NCBI GenBank assembly: GCA_963556145.1
Contig: OY744472.1
Coordinates: 4,588,001 to 4,652,000, forward strand
Source: Hygrocybe punicea
Taxonomy: Eukaryota; Basidiomycota; Agaricomycetes; Agaricales; Hygrophoraceae
DNA: 64,000 nucleotides
Direction: 5' to 3'
Positions 23,932 through 34,110 of this stretch are shown piece by piece. Every line of letters starts with the position of its first letter. Within the stretch, counting starts at the first letter, position 1. Below the pieces are notes generated by a model. That model searched no databases. It was given only the letters and a program-made list of their open reading frames with translations, and was not told where the DNA came from. Position numbers and translations under genes: made by a program.

Positions 23932-26900
23932 TTCCGATTCTCTAGAGGAGCCGGAAAAATAGAGAGCAGTCTGCATACTCCGGCACAGGATGTAGGCTGC
24001 GTTGAACCTGACTGTGTGCTACCGGAAGTAAAACTCAACGCGTCCGCTCTTTCTAACGATTCCTTGACGATTTCTCTTTATCATTCTTCTACGCTTATCG
24101 TTACCCTTGTGGATTGTGGATCGACGCATTGTTTCATTGACCCAGAATTTTGTTCCCTTCACAATCTTCCTATTTTTCCTACTGCTCCGAAATGCCTCCG
24201 CTTGTTTGATGGTTCCTCCGGTGGAATCATCGACAAATGTGTATCTATCTCTGTCCGTTTTTCTACTGGTGAAATTCTAATCTTAGAATTTTTGGTCACT
24301 CCGTTGGATCCGTCTGTTTCCGCAGTTCTTGGATATAGCTGGCTCGCCAAATACAATCCGTTGATTGACTGGATCGAGCATAGCGTTAAATTCCGTTCTT
24401 CTGATTCCGCGCCTCCGTTGTCGACTCCGGTGCCTAGCGAGGCACCACTTCCGGACCCTCCAGTACGACCTCCATCCCCTCCGTCCTCTCCGTCTACTCC
24501 GCCCGAACCTCCTTCACCATCCGCTTCGAAGCCTGACATCTCCTTTGTCAGCGCTCAAGCCTTTTTGTGTGGTTGTAAAGTACCCGGCACTCAGGTCTTC
24601 CGTACGGAAGTCTGATTACCTGACACCACCGGTCGCTCTACAAGCTACGGCCCTCCAGAGTCCTCTGAACCTTCCGTGGACCTTCACAATATCCCTGAAG
24701 AGTATCACGAATTCGCTGACGTCTTTAGCAAGACAAAGGCTTGGAACCTCCCTGAACACCGTCCTTACGACCTCAAAATTAATTTAGAGGATGGTGCAAA
24801 ACCTCCTTTTGGCCCGATTTACTCTATTTCACCCTTAGAGCTCGAGACCCTTCGGGAATTCCTTGACGAGAATCTCCGGGCGGGTTTCGTCCGCTCCTCC
24901 CGTTCTCCCTGCGGAGCTCCCATTCTTTTCTCTCGGAAGAAAAATGGAAGTCTTCGACTTTGCGTAGATTTCCGAGGACTCAATCGTATCACAAAGAAGG
25001 ACCGCTATCCTATCCCTCTTACGGCGGACCTTCTCGACGCTCCCCGGACTGCGCGCATTTACACTAAAATCGACCTTAAACATGCCTACCATTTAGTCTG
25101 GATTGCCGAAGGTGATGAGTGGAAAACAGCTTTCCGCACTCGCTATGGCTTGTTTGAATGGTTGGTAATTCCGGAAGGTCTTACTAACGCCCCGGCGGCT
25201 TTCCAACACTTTGTCAACGATATTTTTTCCGACCTCCTTGACGTCTCTGTCATTGTTTACCTTGACGACATCCTTATCTATTCCGATGACCCCACTGATC
25301 ATGTAGAGCATGTCCGCGAGGTCCTCCGATGACTCCGGAAACACAGCCTCTATGCCAACGCCGAGAAGTGCTCTTTTGGCGTTGACACGGTGGAATACTT
25401 GGGTTACATTCTTTCCCCCCAAGGCCTTTCTATGGATCCTGCCAAGGTCCAAACTATCCAGGATTGGCCGGAACCCCGGAAGATCAAAGATGTTCAATCC
25501 TTCCTTGGATTCGCCAATTTTTACCGGCGTTTCATTCCGGACTATTCCTCCATCACTATTCCACTTACCCGGCTCACTCGTAAAGGGTTACAATGGAATT
25601 TCGATGGTAAGTGTCGTTCCGCCTTCAATGACTTGAAATCCGCTTTCATTTCCGCTCCAATCCTTTCCCATTGGTCACCCGAGTTTGACACTCTGGTGGA
25701 GACTGATGCTTCCGATTACGCCATTGCTTCCATTCTCTCCGTACGCCATCCTGATGGTGAAATTCATCCGGTTGCTTTCCGGTCTCATACCCTTTCGGAC
25801 TCGGAGTTGAACTACGATACCCATGACAAGGAACTCCTTGCCATCTTCAACGCTTTCACTGCCTGGCGGCATTATTTGGAAGGTACTGCTACTCCGGTCG
25901 ACGTTATCACCGACCACAAGAATTTGGAGTACTTCTCCACCGTCCGCTTGCTTACCCGCCGTCAAGCCCGCTGGTCGGAGTTCCTTTCCCGCTTCAACTT
26001 TGTTATCTGCTTTCGCCCAGGCAAGCTTGGCACTAAGCCCGATACCCTTACTCGACGCTGGGACGTCTACGCTAGAGGGGGAGATAGCGACTACGCCAAA
26101 GCCAATCCTCACAATTTCCGCCCTGTTTTTGGGCCGGAACAATTGGCTTCGTCCCTCCGAGCGACTTCCCTCGAAGATGTAGTCCTTGGCGCCGGATTCA
26201 CCATAGACGTCGATTCCCTTCACTCCGATATCATCTCCGGACTACAGGTTGATCCTATCGCCTCCGGACATGTTTCCTGTACCACCTCCGGCCCAGATCC
26301 TCAATGGTCTATCGACGATTTAGGTTTTCTACGCCTCAATAATCATATCTACGTCCCCAATGTCAATGACCTACGACTCCGGATTTTGCGTTCCAAACAT
26401 GATCATCCTACTGCAGGACACTTCGGGCAAAACAAGACTCTCAAAATCATCCGGCGGGAATACACCTGGCCCGGACTCCGGACTTTTGTCCGTGATTACT
26501 GCAAGTCTTGCACAACCTGCGCGAGATCCAAGACCCCTTGGCATTGTCCTTACGGATTGCTTAAGCAGCTCCCTATTCCGGAGAAACCATGGAATTCAAT
26601 TTCCATGGATTTCATCGAACAACTTCCGGACTCCGAAGGATTTACGGCCATCCTAGTTGTGGTTGACCGTCTTTCCAAGCAAGGGATCTTTATTCCAACT
26701 TACGATACGATTACTTCCCCCCAACTCGCACATCTTTTCCTTATTCACGTTTTTTCTAAGCACGGAGTTCCTAGTCACGTCACCTCCGATAGAGGCACGG
26801 AATTTGTTTCCCATTTTTTCCGGTCTCTCGGAAAGGCCCTCGACATGAAACTCCACTTTACCTCTGGTTATCATCCTGAAGGCGATGGCCAAACGGAACG

Positions 26901-27681
26901 TGTCAATCAAACCCTTGAGCAATATCTCCGCGTTTATTGCAACTATCAGCAAGATAATTGGTCGTCCCTCCTTCCTCTTGCGGAATTTGCTTACAACAAC
27001 GCTCCAAACGCCACCACCGGAGTTTCCCCTTTCTTTGCCAATAAAGGTTACCACCCTAACCTTTCCGTTCACCCAGAGCGCGACCTCTCCTCCACCCACG
27101 CACGAAAATTCGCTGTGGACCTCGATGAGTTACATCAACAACTTCGACAAACCATCTCTGAGGCACAACAACGTTATCAACACTACGTGGACTTGAAGCG
27201 CGCTCCGCCTCCGGACTTCAAGGTTTCGGATTCCGTCTACGTCAAAGCTGAGCATTTCCGGACTACTAGACCCTCCAAGAAACTTTCTGAGAAGAACTTG
27301 GGGCCTTTTGAAGTTATTGCTAAGGCCGGTACTCACTCATATACCCTCCGTCTTCCGGAGGCTCTCCGCTCTGTTCACCCGGTCTATCATGTCTCTCAGC
27401 TCGAACCGGCGACTCCGAATACCATTCCTAACCGTGTCCAACCTCTGCCTCCTCCGGTCATTGTCGACGGAGAACCGGAGTTTGAGATCTCTGAAATACT
27501 CGATTCCAAGATCGACAACCGCCGTCATGCTTGCAAGCTACTGTACCTTGTACGTTGGGAGGGCTACGAAGGCACTGACGAAGAAACTTCTTGGATCTTG
27601 GCCTCCGAACTTGGACATGCTACTGAACTCGTTTCGGACTTTCACTCCGCTTATCCTTCGAAACCGGGCCCGTCCTATTAA
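23932..27681 (+). pseudogene. pol: Chromovirus pol (PR-RT-RNaseH-INT-chromodomain), two stops
   Basis: The frame opens after a TAG at 23,929, overlaps gag by 31 nt and lies in the -1 frame relative to it; GGAAAAATAG at the gag stop is the likely slip site. The protease has LVDCGSTHCF (24,106 on), RT has VYLDD (25,255-25,269), RNase H has VETDAS and ITDHKNLEYF, and integrase has an HHCC finger (26,398-26,525) and D-D-E residues at MDF, TSDRGTEF and PEGDGQTERVNQTLEQ. A GPF motif (LGPFEVI) follows, and the C-terminus is a chromodomain with LLYLVRWEGY (about 27,475-27,660). The full frame is 1250 codons. Two in-frame TGA stops, at 24,613-24,615 and 25,330-25,332, inactivate this copy; the second follows a CGA and fits a C-to-T change of an Arg codon at CpG. 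Confidence 0.93.
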
Positions 27682-27943
27682 TTCTGTCTATTTACGATTT
27701 TCGCGGACTATTTTCAAGGTTTCCTCCTTTCCCCAAAAAATCCCCCTCTTCCCACTCCGGTTCCGCCTCCTCCGGCGCGATGTCCTCGGACTCCGGAGTG
27801 TACTTCCGGAGCTCGTATGAATTATCTCTGAGGAACTCTAAGTTCCTCAGATGGTCGGCCCATTGAGCCGCATGTTCGCGGAGATCCTCCACGGTGTCCC
27901 ATACCCCCTCGCATGCCTCCGCGACCCGTCCCAACATCGCCGT

Positions 27944-30479
27944 TGTAGTAGGTAGTCACGTGACTGTTGGATTACCTAGTTTAGTCATGTCCTCATCCTA
28001 CGAGATCCCTGCTTTCCTTGAGCCTGCGACTAGCTCAGGACTCCCCTGCCTAGTCCACCTGGTGATGAGATCGTGATTCGAACCCTGCCAAAGCTCCAGT
28101 CCTTTTGTCTTAGCCATTTTCGAGCAAGATTTATCACAGCATTCAACTTCCTCACCAAACGCGAGTCTACAGCCAAAGTCCCACCAAACACGAGCCACAG
28201 CGAAGGTTCCCTCACACACAAGTTCTACCCTACAAGAGTCTTCCCAACACAGCCCCAACGCGAGAGTTTCCCCCACAAGCCGTCACCAAACACGAGTCAC
28301 CGAGTCCCTACACAAGAGTTTCCCCCCACGAGCTGCCATCAAACACGAGTTTTCGCCCAGAAGTCCGATATGAAAAAGCCTTCCCTTACACGAGTTACCC
28401 CAACACACGAGCTTCCACTATATCCTGCTGCAATTATTTCACCTACTATCATGCCAGGACCCAGCAATAACAAGAGAACTACGAAGAAAGCCGCTAAGAC
28501 TACAAAAAACCGTGCAACCGCAGATACCACAGCACCAACGGCACCCATGGAGGTGACAAACGACACGGTACAACCTGACAACGAAGACGTCAAAAGCTCA
28601 CCCGAGGACGGTGCAATTATGCACGTCAAAAACTTACAGGCATTAATGCTGTCAGTATTCGAAGATGGCAAACTCGAAGGATTCAAAGAGGGAAAAGATG
28701 CAGGCCTCAACGAAGGACACCGCATCGGTTTCGAAGAAGGAAAAAAGGTCGGTCAAAATCATACTGAAGAAATCATCAAAAAGGCATATAGACGAGGAGA
28801 ATCGAACGGCCAACGAAATGAGCAGAAGAGATGGACCACAGCAGGGCACGCTGAACACGGCGAATGCAACGCCGGACGGAAACCACACGTCAACAGCACT
28901 ACCCAGACAGATGCCGGGACACAAGCACCCAATGAAGTCTACGCAACCACCACTACACAAACGGAAACAGCACTGAGACTACGCACATCCACATCAACAC
29001 AAACGACACCGACAGCTGGCGTATCCGTGGCAACCCAGCACGAACCACCAACCCAAACGGACCCACCGTCGCACGAAATTGAGTCCCAGCACGCCCCAAC
29101 TTCACTAAAAACGACGGCCGCTACACCGGACAGCGCCGCGCCACCAAAAAGCACGACGACGAGGCACCTGCAAGTCCCCACGCGTCCACCCTCATCAAAA
29201 GCAACTACACCCGCAACCGAACGCGCCACGTCGTTGTCAAGCACCCAAACGGATCCAACCCCGCGTGAAAACGCGTCCCAGCACGCCCCAGCACGCCCAC
29301 CCTCACCAAAAACGACGCCCGCTGCACCAGAACGCGCCACGTCATCACCCACTGCCCCAACGCGTACCCCATCGCCCGATATTCAACGAGAGACGCGTCA
29401 CACGTCGACACCCACCCAAACGGCCCCACATTTGCGCGGGAACGCGCCCCAACGCATCCCAACACACCCACCTGCTCAAGAACCAACACCCCCACAACAA
29501 AACGCGTCCAGATGCGTCTCAGACTGCAAATCCACCACGCCGGCACCAATGCCTAACCAGTCCACGCCCACGCCCGCCCAAAACCACGACGTCGCCGCCG
29601 AGACGTCTCAAGTGAGAACCCCGAGGCCAAACAACGTCGAGACGCGAGCAAACGTACACGAGAGGCCGGAGGAGGCGAAATACATAAATACAAACGACGC
29701 ACCAAGGGAGGCGGAGACGAATGAGCAAGACGAGACAAGGACGAACGCGGAGACGCATGAGAAAACACAACGAGAGCCCGAGAACGGCTCGAAATGTACA
29801 TTCACGCTCACCAGCCCATGCACTGACATCCCCTCGAGGACGGCCCATGCCCGAAGCCCCGTACTTGCACCCACGCGATTTGACTGGGCCGAAGACGCCG
29901 CCACAATCCCACTCCACCCCGCCTTCGCAACCACATACCCACCCCGCGATCTTTCGGCCCTCCGTTCCAACTCACGACGACCATTCGCCACTTTACAGCG
30001 CCGTATACGACGACCACGTATACAACCCCAGACCCGACGCACCTTTGAAAAACCTTATGGTCCCATGTTCACACGAAGCCACCCGTCTGGCATTGCATCT
30101 GGACGACCCATTATTACCAAGCCCCTTAGCCCACCCAAGCCTACCTCATTTGATTCCGAGCACCTCGACTGGGATCGCAATCCCCGACTTTGTGACTTGA
30201 GTAGAGCACTTCAGGCCCTAGGTTGGATCAGGCCAGCTTAGTGTCAGTTTTTGTGTTGTTTTTGTTTTTGCTTGCAGCAGTTTTTGTGTTTTTCTTTTTT
30301 GGTTTTGTTTCTGTGCTCCTTTTCATGTCGCGACGAGGACGTCGCTTTGTTTTGAGGGGGGAAGATGTAGTAGGTAGTCACGTGACTGTTGGATTACCTA
30401 GTTTAGTCATGTCCTCATCCTACGAGATCCCTGCTTTCCTTGAGCCTGCGACTAGCTCAGGACTCCCCTGCCTAGTCCA
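27944..30479 (+). mobile_element. Element B: non-autonomous LTR element, 114-bp LTRs, 4-bp TSD
   Basis: LTRs at 27,944-28,057 and 30,366-30,479 are identical by eye over 114 bp (TGTAGTAGGTAG...CCTAGTCCA). The target duplication is CCGT (27,940-27,943 and 30,480-30,483). A polypurine tract GAGGGGGGAAGA precedes the 3' LTR. Two nt after the 5' LTR, from 28,060, TGG begins a stretch complementary to a tRNA 3' end: CCA, one discriminator base, a 7-nt acceptor strand, a 5-nt T-stem strand and a TTCGAAT T-loop follow in register. The interior holds one long frame and no RT. Identical LTRs make it the youngest insertion in the nest. Confidence 0.9.
28370..30241 (+). CDS. Element B protein: EG-repeat coil plus Pro/Ser/Thr repeats
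   Basis: The frame is open from 28,073; the first ATG is at 28,370 (MKKPSLTR), giving 623 residues, with another at 28,451 (MPGPSNNKR). A basic N-terminus is followed by a helical stretch with regularly spaced EG pairs (FEDGKLEGFKEGKDAGLNEG, near residue 95), then about 300 residues of Thr/Pro/Ser-rich imperfect repeats with recurring STQTDP and QHAP motifs. The C-terminus is a more ordered region (TRFDWAEDAATIPLHP ... LDWDRNPRLCDLSRALQALG). There is no protease, RT, integrase or zinc knuckle. It is the only gene of a complete LTR element, so it probably has a Gag-like packaging role, but no homology to Gag is visible. The frame is intact, as expected for a recent insertion. Confidence 0.65.
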   Translation: MKKPSLTRVTPTHELPLYPAAIISPTIMPGPSNNKRTTKKAAKTTKNRATADTTAPTAPMEVTNDTVQPDNEDVKSSPEDGAIMHVKNLQALMLSVFEDGKLEGFKEGKDAGLNEGHRIGFEEGKKVGQNHTEEIIKKAYRRGESNGQRNEQKRWTTAGHAEHGECNAGRKPHVNSTTQTDAGTQAPNEVYATTTTQTETALRLRTSTSTQTTPTAGVSVATQHEPPTQTDPPSHEIESQHAPTSLKTTAATPDSAAPPKSTTTRHLQVPTRPPSSKATTPATERATSLSSTQTDPTPRENASQHAPARPPSPKTTPAAPERATSSPTAPTRTPSPDIQRETRHTSTPTQTAPHLRGNAPQRIPTHPPAQEPTPPQQNASRCVSDCKSTTPAPMPNQSTPTPAQNHDVAAETSQVRTPRPNNVETRANVHERPEEAKYINTNDAPREAETNEQDETRTNAETHEKTQREPENGSKCTFTLTSPCTDIPSRTAHARSPVLAPTRFDWAEDAATIPLHPAFATTYPPRDLSALRSNSRRPFATLQRRIRRPRIQPQTRRTFEKPYGPMFTRSHPSGIASGRPIITKPLSPPKPTSFDSEHLDWDRNPRLCDLSRALQALGWIRPA

Positions 30480-31189
30480 CCGTGTTGTCTTCTGTCGCCC
30501 GGAGCAGCTTGTAAAGAAGCTGCTCTGTCCTCGTCAGCGGCTTCTTTACCGCGGGCTCCACTCCGCGGTACTCCGATCCGGATTCCTCCTTTTCCTCCTT
30601 TTTCTTTTTCTTCTTCACTCCACCCTCTTCACCATCTACCTCGCATCGCGCTTTCCTCTTCTTGCATGCATCGCAACTCCGCGCCTTTCCGGACACGGGC
30701 CACACACAGTTTTCCCGGCGTTCCGCGCACACCTTGCATTGTACGGCCCTGCTTCTGTAGTCAACTCCGGTCTTTCATTTATGTGCCTTTGCTTACCCGT
30801 CTCTTTTTCTCTTCCCCTTCTCCGCACTTGAGGGCCCCTCCTCCGCCGCCTCCACTTTCCTCTTCTCCTCCTCCGCCGCCGTTTTCTTCTTTATTTCCTC
30901 CTCCACCCTTTTCATCGCCTCCACCTGGATCTTCTGTCTCCTCTCCTCCTCCACTTTCTTCCTCTCGTCCTCCGCTTTTCTCCGTTCTTCTGCCTCCTCT
31001 TTCGCCCTCATTTCGGCGAATTTGCGCTCCATCTCCTTGATGCGCGCGGCTATCTCTTGCGAGGACGATAATTGCGAGGACGTCATTTTTTTGGGTTGTC
31101 TCCTGGCCAGGAGTTTGTTTTATACCGTAGGCCCTCCGCTTCGAACTCCGCTGCGGTTCTCCCTTTGTTCCACAGGCATCTCAAGGGTT

Positions 31190-31209
31190 CGACGCTAAGG
31201 GGGAGATAC
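31190..31209 (+). other. Polypurine tract of the chromovirus
   Basis: CTAAGGGGGAGATAC directly precedes the 3' LTR. The same tract lies at 16,723-16,737 before the 5' LTR, a relic of a former tandem neighbour. Confidence 0.75.
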
Positions 31210-31765
31210 TGTCATATCCCATGCAGCTCTGCCGGATTCCGACAAACTCCGCTCCGGACTTTTCCGCCGACTTATCTTATCTTATCTTATCTTATCTTCT
31301 CGCGTACGTTATTGTTCTTCTCTAGTTAATTACTATTCTTTCCCATCTCCGTTTACTCCGACCTCCTTTTCTCTTCCTCCCCTTTGTTTACTTGTCACCG
31401 TACATAGCAACCTTTTATCCCTTTTATTTTCTTCCGAACTCCGATCCTCTTTCCGGAGTTCATATTGTCTTCACGTCTCCAAGGACATGACAATTAGTTT
31501 ACCAAGTATATAAACTAGAACTACAATGTCCTGTAACTCCATTCAGAAAATCAACTTGAGTTCCTTATCTCTTACCCACTCTCAAACTTAAGACTTTCCC
31601 TTAAGCTCATTAATTATCTTAGTACTTAGTCCGGAACTCCGGACTAACTCCGCTCCGTCCACGTCTTCTCAATACGACTTAAGGAAGTAGTGAACCTACT
31701 TCAAGAGTTGACGTCTCCGCTCCTCCGAAGAACTCCGATCCTTCCGGAGTTGCACGCCTCTAACA
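31210..31765 (+). repeat. Chromovirus 3' LTR (556 bp)
   Basis: Collinear with 16,738-17,293 without length change and with about seven substitutions. It is followed at once by the ACATC duplication and the second half of solo LTR D. Confidence 0.93.
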
Positions 31766-32039
31766 ACATCCTATCATATTACACCGTATCATATCACATC
31801 CCATCATATTACAGGTTATCACTCCCCTTCAGTTCTATTTCTTAGTCCACTATTTGTATCACCCATATTAGTCTTCGTACTCCACTCCCTTCACTTCCCC
31901 TCTGATCTGGAACCCCGGATTCAGGTTGGATTGACTAGACTACATAAAAAGACTTTACTCCTCTGATCACTTCTTAGCTGATCACCACTTTCCGTAGATT
32001 CCCATTCCGGGTCTACAACAGAACTTGCTGTCACATTGG

Positions 32040-32464
32040 AGTACTCAGGAAGGAGTTATGGTTGGAGGAGTGCCCAAGTGAGCTGCGACCACTCATGATA
32101 GAGCTGGGAGCAATTAGATTCTTCCCTTCCTTGCAGACAACATCCTTACACTTTGGGGCACCAAATCTGAAGGGATATTCCATGTGCCTGGGGATGGGGA
32201 CTTGGTGTGAGGGGCAGGGCAGGGAGCAGCGGGAGGGGCAGGCCAGGCCAAGGAGCTAAGGGTGAGGAGGGGCAGGGGGTGGGACAAAAGGAATATGAAT
32301 AGACACAGAATGATCGCAATACATATGAATCAATAGCAATCAAACTGTCAATTGTTCTGAATCGCTCTGAAACTACAATCATATGCCCTCTGGCCAAACA
32401 TATATTTCAAATGAAACAATACATGAAAAACTACAAGAATCGCTGACAAAATGTCCGATTCTCA
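32040..32464 (+). mobile_element. TIR element copy 1, right part
   Basis: AGTACTCAGGAAGGAG... aligns with 33,695-34,105 of copy 2 and ends in GACAAAATGTCCGATTCTCA, the complement of the left end at 14,900. It contains the last, damaged piece of the RhoGAP-like fragment. The flanking target duplication is not clear for this copy. Confidence 0.7.
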
Positions 32465-32585
32465 ATCCTCGTACAACTTAGATGCCGGTAATTGCCTGCT
32501 GTTGCACTAGCCCCCTATCTTAGCGAGTCTGGTAAACAGCGCAGAAAGTTGTTCTTGCACACCCTCTATGGGACTAGCATTCAGG

Positions 32586-34110
32586 CCCAGTGAGAATAGG
32601 ACATTTTGTCATAGATTTGTGGATATTTCAGTAGTCGAAATTCGTGTGAAATAGATAACTTCTTTTGGGTTCAATTGCCATGTGACTCGATGGATTGGTT
32701 GAGATTCTCGTCAACTACCTTGAAGTAAGTTATTTATATAATCTAAACTCACTGACTTTATCCACCAGACCAGTGTCAAGCATACTTAGTAGAGCCAGTG
32801 ATGTCACAGTGTGTCTCAGTCACAGTTGCTCCGTCAGACTCACACACCCTTCTCTCTCTTTGCTCTGCCACCATGTCCCCCTTCTGGTATGTATCATGCG
32901 CATATATCCACTTTTTTTTCAACGGTCTTTGCAAATGACTTGGCAGTCCGAATGCAATGAAAGGGAGGAGGGTCCTCAAGAAGGACTTATGTGATTCCAG
33001 ATAAAACTCTCACTGCAAGGTAAGTGACCGCTTTCACTGTGGTGGCAATCCTATTCCTGAATGTCTGGTTGAGGACTGTGCCAGAGATTCAATCACTCAC
33101 GCCAGAATACCAACATGACCTTGCACAGTTAATCTGCAACCTGGTACCTACAACGCAGCCGCATAATCCTTTGTTGGACGGGATTGCAGCAGATCTGAGA
33201 GTGGTGGTGATTGAAATCAGCCAGCGCCGGTCTTTCCAGGACCGCTTTGCCGGGGATCTACAGGCAGCACTAGATGCAGGGGAGGGTGCAATGCGTGGTG
33301 GGCAGAAATACAAGGCGTCATTCATGCCTCCACTGGTGTACGACTTGAGTGCATCAGGATCACCTGTATCAGATTCGGACTCTTCCTTTCCAAATTACAA
33401 TCCCTGTCCTCACAGGAAACACAGGAACCACCTCCATCTGTCCGATTTTCTGCTAGGCCACAGCCACCATCACTGCCGCGCACCCCATCACCACAAGCGC
33501 TATTCCCAGCCTAGTCTCCTGCGATCAACTTCATTCGGGAGACACTGCACGCATCATTGGCGGATGTGTTGGAAGATACACCATCATTGCGACAGCTGCT
33601 GGTACATCCCACCACAGGTGCACATTGGTGCTGTTGCACTTGCAGTTGTGGACATTGCAATGAATTTGACAACCCCTGAAGGTGGGTTGTCGGAATACTC
33701 AGGAAGGAGTTATGGTTGGAGGAGTGCTGCGACCGCTCATGATAGAGAGTGATTGGATTCTTCCCTTCCTTGCAGATGGCATCCTTACACTTGGGGGCAC
33801 CAAATCTGAAGGGATATTCCATGTGCCTGGGGACGGGGACTTGGTGCGAGGGGCAGGGCAGGGAGCAGGGAGGGGCGGGGGCAGGCCAAGGAGCCGAGCA
33901 GGGTGAGGAGGGGTGGGGGGCAGGACAAAAAGAATATGAATACTAGTAGACACAGAATGATCACAATACATGTGAATCGATAGCAATCAAACCATCAATT
34001 GTTCACTCTGAAATGACAATCATATGCCCTCCAGCCAAACATATATTTCAAACAAAACAATACATGAAAAACTACGAGAATGGCTGACAAAATGTCCGAT
34101 TCTCACTGGG
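32586..34110 (+). mobile_element. TIR element with captured host gene, copy 2 (uninterrupted)
   Basis: Left end CCCAGTGAGAATAGGACATT, right end AATGTCCGATTCTCACTGGG, about 25 bp of good complementarity. TTCAGG occurs just outside both ends (32,580-32,585 and, one base further out, 34,112-34,117), a possible 6-bp duplication. The interior is not a transposase but a fragment of a spliced host gene. The element family is unclassified. Confidence 0.65.
33024..33850 (+). pseudogene. RhoGAP-like gene fragment inside TIR element, copy 2
   Basis: The main frame (33,024-33,752) reads LNVWLRTVPEIQSLTPEYQH, then NPLLDGIAADLRVVVIEI and GGQKYKASFMPP, then a Ser/Pro linker. After an unresolved shift of frame it continues with VHIGAVALAVVDIAMNLTTP. 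A further piece at about 33,744-33,846 reads WILPFLADGILTLGGTKSEG and IFHVPGDGDLV. The last block resembles the start of fungal RhoGAP domains (EGIFRVPG...), which stimulate GTP hydrolysis by Rho proteins. The arginine finger is in this segment in real family members but is His here. The rest of the domain is missing, so no activity is expected. Both element copies carry the same truncated gene, so capture preceded duplication. Confidence 0.5.

Larger units (their letters stand above)
17340..23962 (+). pseudogene. gag: Chromovirus gag, interrupted by element A
   Basis: The ATG at 17,340 (Met-Ser-Phe-Gln-Gly) opens a frame that runs to 17,490, where element A and its CCAG duplication intervene. 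The frame resumes at 22,941 and ends at the TAG at 23,960-23,962. Omitting the insertion gives 1173 nt, or 390 residues. Positions 60-270 include the Ty3-type capsid region (TFDASDPTKLRPFL, then YLKGIALAWFEPYL). Near the C-terminus is a single CX2CX4HX4C zinc knuckle (CIICGGAGHMAKDC). The tail is Ser/Thr-rich. The protein would form the virus-like particle and bind RNA. As it stands the gene is cut into two pieces 5.4 kb apart. Confidence 0.88.
27692..31086 (-). pseudogene. Antisense coiled-coil / Zn2Cys6-like gene of the chromovirus, split by element B
   Basis: On the strand opposite to pol, an ATG at 31,086 (MTSSQLSSSQE) starts exon 1 (31,086-30,797), rich in Glu/Lys heptads (EMERKFAEMRAKEEAEERRK) and ending in a basic KGKRKRD stretch. 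A 42-nt intron (30,755-30,796, GTAAGC...CTACAG; a 48-nt alternative also keeps frame) leads to exon 2. Exon 2 has Cys spacing CX2CX6C-X10-CX2CX6C (CKVC...C, then CDACKKRKARC), exactly the fungal Zn2Cys6 spacing. After element B and one CCGT duplication the frame resumes at 27,943 and ends with TAA at 27,692, 11 nt from the pol stop. The total is 813 nt, 270 residues, with an acidic tail. TATAAAA on the minus strand at 31,118-31,124 could be its promoter. Coiled coil plus zinc cluster suggests a nuclear, possibly DNA-binding accessory factor; this is inference. Confidence 0.75.
16508..31765 (+). mobile_element. Ty3/gypsy chromovirus carrying two nested LTR elements
   Basis: The element begins TGTCATATCCC at 16,508 and ends CCTCTAACA at 31,765, bounded by the 5-bp direct repeat ACATC (16,503-16,507 and 31,766-31,770). 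The order is partial LTR, polypurine tract, full LTR, PBS, gag, pol (protease, RT, RNase H, integrase, chromodomain), an antisense gene, polypurine tract, 3' LTR. Removing elements A (17,491-22,936) and B (27,944-30,479), each with one 4-bp duplication, leaves about 7.3 kb, a normal size for this group. The full LTRs differ at roughly seven of 556 positions by eye, so insertion is fairly recent. Two TGA stops in pol make this copy non-functional. Confidence 0.93.
16151..32035 (+). mobile_element. Solo LTR D, copy 1, split by the Ty3 element
   Basis: TG...CA sequence starting TGTAGAGGCTCT and ending TTGCTGTCACA. It occupies 16,151-16,507 plus 31,771-32,035 (622 bp); the piece in between is the Ty3 element with its ACATC duplication. 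The same LTR lies on the minus strand at 47,404-47,998 (595 bp). Flanks are TCAG (16,147-16,150) and TTGG (32,036-32,039). The empty site in the second TIR element reads TCGG, so both flanks look like TCGG altered by C-to-T or G-to-A change at the same CpG. Confidence 0.8.

Noticed and set aside
28021..28085. tRNA gene or tRNA-derived SINE at the start of element B
   Set aside because: Only the 3' half of a tRNA is represented, on the complementary strand including CCA, and it sits exactly at the PBS position; there is no A box or 5' half.
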